A DNA stretch of 64,000 bases from Candidatus Methylomirabilis lanthanidiphila (lineage in GTDB: Bacteria > Methylomirabilota > Methylomirabilia > Methylomirabilales > Methylomirabilaceae). The notes under the pieces were generated by a model. The model was given only the letters and a program-made list of their open reading frames with translations. It was not told the DNA's origin and did no database searches. Shown here piece after piece: positions 58,957 through 64,000 of this stretch; position 1 is the first letter of the stretch, and every line of letters begins with the position of its first letter. The DNA is taken from NCBI GenBank assembly GCA_902196205.1, contig CABIKM010000001.1, forward strand, positions 62,001-126,000. Direction: 5' to 3'. Both the position numbers and the translations under genes were made by a program.

Positions 58957-60547
58957 TATTCACAAGCCAATACAACACCAGTCCCGAGGGGAAGGCCCAA
59001 AACATGAAGGTAAACATGATCGGCATCATCCACAGCATCAACTTTGCCTGCTGCGGATCACTTGAACTGGGAGGGGACATCTTTTGCTGAAAAAACATAC
59101 TGACGCCCATCAACAGCGCCAGCAGGTTAAAGGGGTAGTCCTTCAAGCCCCACACATCAATTGCGAAGAGCGCGTCCGGCCGCGAAAGGTCCCCGATCCA
59201 GAGGAACGGTGCCCGCCACATCTCCACTGAACTCGAAAGCGCGTTGTACAGGGCGACGAAGATGGGGATCTGGATGAGCATCGGGAGGCAGCCGCCCAGC
59301 GGGTTGACCCCGTGCTTTCTGTACAGCCCCATGATCTCCTGTTGCTTTTTCTGCGCATTGTTCTTGTTCCGTTCCGAGATGGCGGCGATCTTCGGTTGCA
59401 GCGCCTTCATCGCCTGCATCGACCGGAGACTTTTTGCAGTGAGGGGGTGGAGGACGACCTTTTGTAGTACCGTTAGCAGGATGATGGCAACGCCGTAGTT
59501 GCCGCTGATGCGATTCAGGAAACGCAGCAGGTGAAGCGCAGGACGCGCAAGCGCATCAAACCACCCCAGATCAACAAGCTGACTGAGGTCGGCACCGGCC
59601 GCTTTGAGGTGGTCGAGATCCTTCGGCCCCCCATAAAAGGCGAAGCGCTGAGTCAGTTCAGCTCCCGGCTCCAGGCTCTGAGCAGGCGAGGCCAGGGCAA
59701 TCACCGGTTGTTCCCCTGGTCCTTTGCGCACCACCGCCACGCTCTCCTGGCCCTCCGGCAAAAGCGCTGCGGCGAAATAGAGATTCTGAAGCGCCGTCCA
59801 CGATACCCGTCCGCTATGGGTAACAGGGTCCTTGAGGCTTCCAGGGTCGTCTGTCTTCCGACTGCCATCTACCCAGCTTGTCGCCGATACAACCTCCGCG
59901 CGACTGTTGCCATCGCCGCTCAAGAATCCGGGCCCCCATATAAGTTCCGGCGCGATGGTCATCGGCTTCTTGCCGGCATTTTTCCACGACACTTCAACCT
60001 CAACGCGGTAGCTGGTGCTCTTGAATGTCAGCCGCTTGGAGACTCGAAGGGGGCCGCTTCCGCGTGAAGAAAAGGTGATTGTTCCGGTCTCAGACGACGA
60101 ACGAAGGTTCAATTGTGATTTATCGATGTCGAAGTCCTGTGGCGCCGGCTCCTCCGGGTTCCCGCTGGAGACCAGAAGCGGGCCCATCACCTCCTCCTCT
60201 TGCGGGTGCGCAACAAGGTCCAGCCCCTGTCCGTCAGCGGCCGGGTACGACTTGAGCCGCCAACTCTTTAACGCCCCGCCACGCGACGTCAAGACAGCCC
60301 TTACGACATCCGTCTCCGCGATGATCTCTCGTTCCGGCGTTTTCGCGGGGCCCTCCCGCCTCTGTTGCCGCTCCAATGAAGAGACGCTTTCACCCGATGG
60401 GGGTGCAGCAGGGGGTGTTGTGGTGGAGGTAGCCTCTTTTTTCGACGGGGCCTCCGGCCCTCGAGGCTGCGGCAGGAGGAACTGCGCGCCGAAAAGAATC
60501 ACGGTCGCTAGTGCGACCGCTAATAGTGCTCGTGCCTGTGACGACAT
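58880..60547 (-). CDS. yidC: Membrane protein insertase YidC
   Basis: A 555-residue protein starting MSSQARALLAVALATVILFG. An N-terminal membrane helix and a large periplasmic beta domain (residues about 80-330) precede the five-helix insertase core (SGNYGVAIILLTVLQKVVLHPLT region). This is the Gram-negative type. It inserts inner-membrane proteins with or without Sec. Confidence 0.95.
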   Translation of the reverse strand: MSSQARALLAVALATVILFGAQFLLPQPRGPEAPSKKEATSTTTPPAAPPSGESVSSLERQQRREGPAKTPEREIIAETDVVRAVLTSRGGALKSWRLKSYPAADGQGLDLVAHPQEEEVMGPLLVSSGNPEEPAPQDFDIDKSQLNLRSSSETGTITFSSRGSGPLRVSKRLTFKSTSYRVEVEVSWKNAGKKPMTIAPELIWGPGFLSGDGNSRAEVVSATSWVDGSRKTDDPGSLKDPVTHSGRVSWTALQNLYFAAALLPEGQESVAVVRKGPGEQPVIALASPAQSLEPGAELTQRFAFYGGPKDLDHLKAAGADLSQLVDLGWFDALARPALHLLRFLNRISGNYGVAIILLTVLQKVVLHPLTAKSLRSMQAMKALQPKIAAISERNKNNAQKKQQEIMGLYRKHGVNPLGGCLPMLIQIPIFVALYNALSSSVEMWRAPFLWIGDLSRPDALFAIDVWGLKDYPFNLLALLMGVSMFFQQKMSPPSSSDPQQAKLMLWMMPIMFTFMFWAFPSGLVLYWLVNNVLQMGQQQWLQKRGKLALSGPEAS

Positions 60548-60589
60548 GGAACTCCTATTGCTGGGGTGCCAGCTCAAACAGTCAGTTGC

Positions 60590-60802
60590 TTATTTTACCG
60601 GATCGTATCCGCCCTCACACCAGGGGTGACATCGGGCGAGGCGGCGCGCGGCGAGAAGCAGGCCCCGCGTCGTTCCGTATCTCCCTACCGCCTCGTACGC
60701 ATAATCGGCACATGTAGGGAAGAATCTACAGGCCTCCGGAAGCAGCGGCGACACCATCGCTTTATACGCCAGCAATATCTCTTTAACGATCAGCGCCGAC
60801 AT
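60590..60802 (-). CDS. yidD: Membrane insertion efficiency factor YidD
   Basis: A 70-residue protein starting MSALIVKEILLAYKAMVSPL. Family cysteines and motifs are RFFPTCADYAYEA and RCHPWCEGGYDPV. It assists YidC. It overlaps rnpA by 20 bases, as commonly seen. Confidence 0.93.
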   Translation of the reverse strand: MSALIVKEILLAYKAMVSPLLPEACRFFPTCADYAYEAVGRYGTTRGLLLAARRLARCHPWCEGGYDPVK

Positions 60803-61148
60803 TTTTCGATTTACCTTTTTCGGAGGGTCTGGACGGCGAGAGTCTGCGCATTTGCGCAAAAAGGCCAAGGAGCTGCTCCCTCATGTCGCGCCGACTAAGA
60901 GTCTCGATGCCCCTTTTTGCAGTGATCAGAAATTCGACGCCCCCGGAAAGCTGGTGACGATTCAATCGGAATGCCTCGCGCGCTAATCGTTTTGCTCGAT
61001 TCCGAACTACTGCCGTACCTGTGCGCGCCCCAAATGCTAATCGGAGTCCTTGTTTTTTTGTTGACGCCGTCCTTGCATAAAGTGTAAAGTAGGCGCTGTA
61101 AAACGCCCTTCTTGGCTGGGCCGCGCCGGTCGATTCCGGTTGTTGCAT
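60783..61148 (-). CDS. rnpA: Ribonuclease P protein component
   Basis: A 121-residue protein. The RNR motif is TAVVRNRAKRLAREAFRLN and the central cleft strand is AYFTLYART. The usual N-terminal helix (RL..RDF..V..G) is not visible; the frame continues upstream as protein-like LLSAADLIILKR but is cut by a TAG six codons before the ATG. It supports 5' processing of tRNA with RNase P RNA, not found in this window. Confidence 0.86.
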   Translation of the reverse strand: MQQPESTGAAQPRRAFYSAYFTLYARTASTKKQGLRLAFGARTGTAVVRNRAKRLAREAFRLNRHQLSGGVEFLITAKRGIETLSRRDMREQLLGLFAQMRRLSPSRPSEKGKSKNVGADR

Positions 61149-61217
61149 GTCCGTGATCGAGTTCTAACGCTTAAGAATGATTAAGTCGGCGGCACTCAGC
61201 AGAAACGTAGGGCGAGA

Positions 61218-61352
61218 TTACACGGTGAGCCTTCTTCGGCCTTTTGCCCTTCTTCGCTTGATGACATTCCGGCCGTTTGGGGTACTCATTCGAGCCAGGA
61301 AGCCGTGCGTTCTTTTTCGCTTGCTTTTGTTGGGTTGATATGTGCGCTTCAT
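61218..61352 (-). CDS. rpmH: 50S ribosomal protein L34
   Basis: A 44-residue gene too short for most ORF filters: [20 protein letters not shown], then [20 protein letters not shown] and RLTV. This is the complete, highly basic L34 sequence. It is the first gene left of the origin, followed by rnpA as in most bacteria. Confidence 0.96.
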   Translation of the reverse strand: MKRTYQPNKSKRKRTHGFLARMSTPNGRNVIKRRRAKGRRRLTV

Positions 61353-61818
61353 AGTGTATTCCTGTCGAGTAGAAGATGGTTATTGCCTGGTCGCAATGAA
61401 AACGAGAGCCAATATAACCCGCGACACCTCGGCTGTCAAGCGCAAATAGCGCATGAAGTCGACGAGACTGGCGAGCACTGCCTTCCTTTTACTCCGTGTG
61501 ATAGAGTTTTTTCGCTAACTATCTATATCTAAAGTCGTAGAAGTTTTCAACAGGTGTGGACAACGTGTGTGTAAGTGACAACCGTAAGCAGGATATCGTT
61601 CTTGGGGGCGGCCTGTGAATATCTGTTGGCATCTTTAGAGGTTGTGGAGGTTATGCACAACGCGTGTCCTGAACTCTACCCTTGAAACGCGCGAGAATGT
61701 GTGGGTTAGTTGGGTCATCCACATTTCCAGTGAGCCTATTACTACTCCGATCTTTAGAGTTTCTTGTAAAGAATATCAAAGCACAATCCCATAATGCATC
61801 CGGAGAGGTGAGGAGTCT
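61353..61818. other. Probable chromosomal replication origin (oriC)
   Basis: A gene-free divergent region between rpmH and dnaN. It contains an exact DnaA box TTATGCACA (61651-61659) and one-mismatch candidates TGTGGACAA (61555-61563), TGTGAATAT (61614-61622) and TCATCCACA (61715-61723). An AT-rich tract (about 61503-61534) could be the unwinding element. Gene orientations diverge from this point on both sides, as expected of oriC. Confidence 0.78.
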
Positions 61819-62931
61819 ATGCACATCAAGGTATTGCGGGATGATCTGCTCGATGGTGTGGGGCCAATTCAGGCGGTTGTAGAAACCAAACGAAGTCTCC
61901 CCATTCTCTCCCATCTCCTTCTTGAAACATCTCCCTCCCATTTGTCGGTATTTGGCACCGATCTCGATATTGGGGTGCGAAAACGTATACCAGGGGAGGT
62001 CGTAAAGGAGGGATCTGTTGCGTTATCCGCCAGAAAGCTGTATGAAATCGTTCGGGAACTTCCCGCGACATCTGTGGACCTTATCGTGGATGACGAGCTG
62101 ACGGCGACTATAACATGCGACAACTCCGAATTTAAAATCAAGGGATTAGCAAGAAACGACTTCCCGTCAATGCGTGAACCTCAACAGAGCGGGATTGTTC
62201 TTGATCGCCGTCTGTTTCGTGACATGATTCGACGGACACTATTTGCGGTTTCCTCCGATCAGACTCGCTACACTTTAAACGGTATCCTTTTTCGCGTGAC
62301 GTCCCAGGATGTGAAGATGGTGGCCACTGATGGCCATAGGCTCGCGATGACCAATCATGAGCTGTCAGGTAAGAGTGAATCATCATCCACCCTTACCCCT
62401 GTTGACGCCATCATCCCGCGGAAGGCTGCGGCTGAGACACTCAAGCTGTTGCGAGAGGAACCTGGTGAGGTGACTATTGAGATATCAGACAATCACCTCC
62501 TCCTCCACACTGACGATATCCTGATTGACGCGCGTCTCATTGAGGGACAGTTTCCTAACTATGAACAGGTTATTCCCGCGCATGCCGCCAAAGAGGTCAC
62601 AGTCAATCGTGAGGCGTTCATCGCCGGGCTTCGTAGAACCTCCACCATCCTTGGCGAGCGCGCGGTTCCCACTACCATGAAGCTTACACCCGGGAAGCTT
62701 CTCCTGACGTGTGTGAATCTTGATCTGGGTGAAGCGCGAGAACGGCTCGATGTCGAATATCAACACGAAGAGATGAGTGTTGGATTTAACGCACGGTATA
62801 TCCTCGACTTTCTTGGTGCGCTCACCACCGACCAGGCGACAATCCGCCTGCAAGATCCGCTTAGTCCGGCTTTATTTACCGGCAAGGATGACGCGCGATA
62901 TACGTGTGTGATTATGCCGATGCGGCTGTAA
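61819..62931 (+). CDS. dnaN: DNA polymerase III beta sliding clamp
   Basis: A 370-residue protein of three clamp domains with the typical TRYTLNGILFRV, ATDGHRLAM and C-terminal YTCVIMPMRL motifs. It encircles DNA and tethers polymerase. A GGAGAGGTGAGG region precedes the start. It is the first rightward gene from the origin. Confidence 0.97.
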   Translation: MHIKVLRDDLLDGVGPIQAVVETKRSLPILSHLLLETSPSHLSVFGTDLDIGVRKRIPGEVVKEGSVALSARKLYEIVRELPATSVDLIVDDELTATITCDNSEFKIKGLARNDFPSMREPQQSGIVLDRRLFRDMIRRTLFAVSSDQTRYTLNGILFRVTSQDVKMVATDGHRLAMTNHELSGKSESSSTLTPVDAIIPRKAAAETLKLLREEPGEVTIEISDNHLLLHTDDILIDARLIEGQFPNYEQVIPAHAAKEVTVNREAFIAGLRRTSTILGERAVPTTMKLTPGKLLLTCVNLDLGEARERLDVEYQHEEMSVGFNARYILDFLGALTTDQATIRLQDPLSPALFTGKDDARYTCVIMPMRL

Positions 62932-63010
62932 TGAGTGCCTCATGGCTAACCACTGCACAGCGGCTACCGACCGCCGACCACCGCCCACTATTCACCAGTA
63001 GGACGAACTT

Positions 63011-64000
63011 ATGAATCAAGAATCGAAAGATCACTCCATCCCTGTGGTAAACCGGGCCGAACCAGACCTCCCATTGCAGGGTGAGGTGTATGACGCTGCG
63101 CAGATCCGGATCCTTGAGGGCCTCGAGGCTGTGCGGAAGCGGCCCGCGATGTATATCGGCAGCACCGGGGTTGATGGGCTCCATCACTTGGTATACGAGG
63201 TTGTCGACAACAGCGTAGACGAAGCGCTTGCAGGATACTGTGACCAGGTGGAGGTGACGATCCACTCCGACAACAGTGTCAGCGTCCTGGACAATGGTCG
63301 CGGCATCCCGGTGGATATCCATGAGCAAACCGGCCGGCCGGCTCTGGAGGTGGTCATGACCACCCTTCATGCCGGCGGCAAGTTTGATAATTCGGCCTAT
63401 AAGGTATCAGGCGGCCTGCATGGCGTTGGCCTCTCGGTGGTGAATGCGCTCGCGGAGCAGCTCGAGGTCGAGATCTGGCGCGACGGCAAGCGATATCTGC
63501 AACGGTACGAGCGAGGCAAACCAACGGGCGATCTTGAAGAGGCGGGTAAGGCACGGAAGACCGGAACCCGCGTGACGTTCGTGCCGGACGCCGAGATCTT
63601 CGAAGACCGAACGTTCAGCCTGGACACCCTCAGTAATCGACTGCGGGAGCTCGCGTTTCTCAATAAGGGCCTGCGCATCCGGCTGACCGACGAACGGATC
63701 AATGAGGCGCGGGAGTTCTACTACACGGGGGGTATACGGTCGTTCGTCGAGCTGCTCAACGAGAACAAGGTCGTGCTTCACCCTCATCCGATCTACATCG
63801 AAGCCCAGCGCGATGCGACCGCCGTCGAGGTCGCCATTCAGTATAACGACGGCTATGGCGAGACGGTATTCTCCTTTGCCAACAACATCAATACTCATGA
63901 CGGCGGCACACACCTGATCGGATTTAGATCGGCCCTGACCAGGACGATTAACACCTACGCGACATCGCACGACCTGCTCAAGAACCTGAAGGCAACGCTG
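63011..64000 (+). CDS. gyrB: DNA gyrase subunit B (3' end beyond window)
   Basis: The first 330 codons are present and the frame is still open at the window edge. GHKL ATPase motifs are [22 protein letters not shown], and [14 protein letters not shown]. It supplies the ATPase of gyrase, which adds negative supercoils. It follows dnaN by 79 bases that hold short heptamer-like repeats, with no recF between. Confidence 0.97.
   Translation, partial: MNQESKDHSIPVVNRAEPDLPLQGEVYDAAQIRILEGLEAVRKRPAMYIGSTGVDGLHHLVYEVVDNSVDEALAGYCDQVEVTIHSDNSVSVLDNGRGIPVDIHEQTGRPALEVVMTTLHAGGKFDNSAYKVSGGLHGVGLSVVNALAEQLEVEIWRDGKRYLQRYERGKPTGDLEEAGKARKTGTRVTFVPDAEIFEDRTFSLDTLSNRLRELAFLNKGLRIRLTDERINEAREFYYTGGIRSFVELLNENKVVLHPHPIYIEAQRDATAVEVAIQYNDGYGETVFSFANNINTHDGGTHLIGFRSALTRTINTYATSHDLLKNLKATL

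Overview
The window looks like a chromosomal segment around the replication origin of a GC-rich, Gram-negative-type bacterium. It has an outer-membrane porin, TonB-system remnants, Fur, and F-type ATP synthase. The combination of an alternative oxidase, an ApbE/FMN-binding/multicopper-oxidase cluster and this gene order reminds me of the NC10 lineage (Candidatus Methylomirabilis). That assignment is inference from memory and no search was run. Layout: 1-6.1 kb carries the end of a UvrD-like helicase-nuclease, a HAD nucleotidase, a RodZ-like protein, a CDF metal exporter, and a periplasmic protein of four CbiX-like units split by a frameshift. 6.1-9.7 kb carries a hybrid histidine kinase and a decayed haem/TonB uptake locus: receptor remnant, hemP, and an exbB-tonB deletion chimera. 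9.8-16.5 kb carries a bacterioferritin-like protein and an envelope redox cluster of membrane protein, FMN-binding protein, porin, ApbE, copper oxidase and a DUF151 protein. 16.7-22.1 kb is an iron block: an FbpABC-type importer, a diiron alternative oxidase, and fur with a Fur-box-like palindrome at its start codon. 22.2-28.2 kb is mixed metabolism, including a DUF255-aldo/keto reductase fusion and an unusual ferredoxin. 28.7-43.9 kb is a plus-strand defence island. One tightly packed operon encodes a type I restriction-modification system (a short hsdS, hsdM, a full hsdS, hsdR and a DUF45 metallopeptidase). A patatin / CD-NTase / E2-like cassette, i.e. a short type II CBASS, is nested between hsdM and the full hsdS, followed by a SIR2-like DUF4917 gene. 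A relic of another HsdR and an SbcD/SbcC-like pair lie next to it. 44-61.35 kb is a long co-oriented minus-strand block that runs away from the origin: rpmH, rnpA, yidD, yidC, rsmG, parA, parB, a DUF4013-like protein, cysteine desulfurase, mnmA, ATP synthase genes (atpI-like, F, H, A, then G, D, C, without atpB or atpE and interrupted by a four-helix-bundle gene), aroF, a small CPCC-motif protein, a frameshifted squalene/phytoene synthase and acylphosphatase. 61.35-61.82 kb is the probable oriC with DnaA-box-like sites. dnaN and the start of gyrB run rightwards from it, with no dnaA or recF between. Several gene borders carry tandem repeats of seven-base period that share the period but not the sequence. 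Two conserved genes carry apparent indels, which may be mutations or residual sequencing errors.
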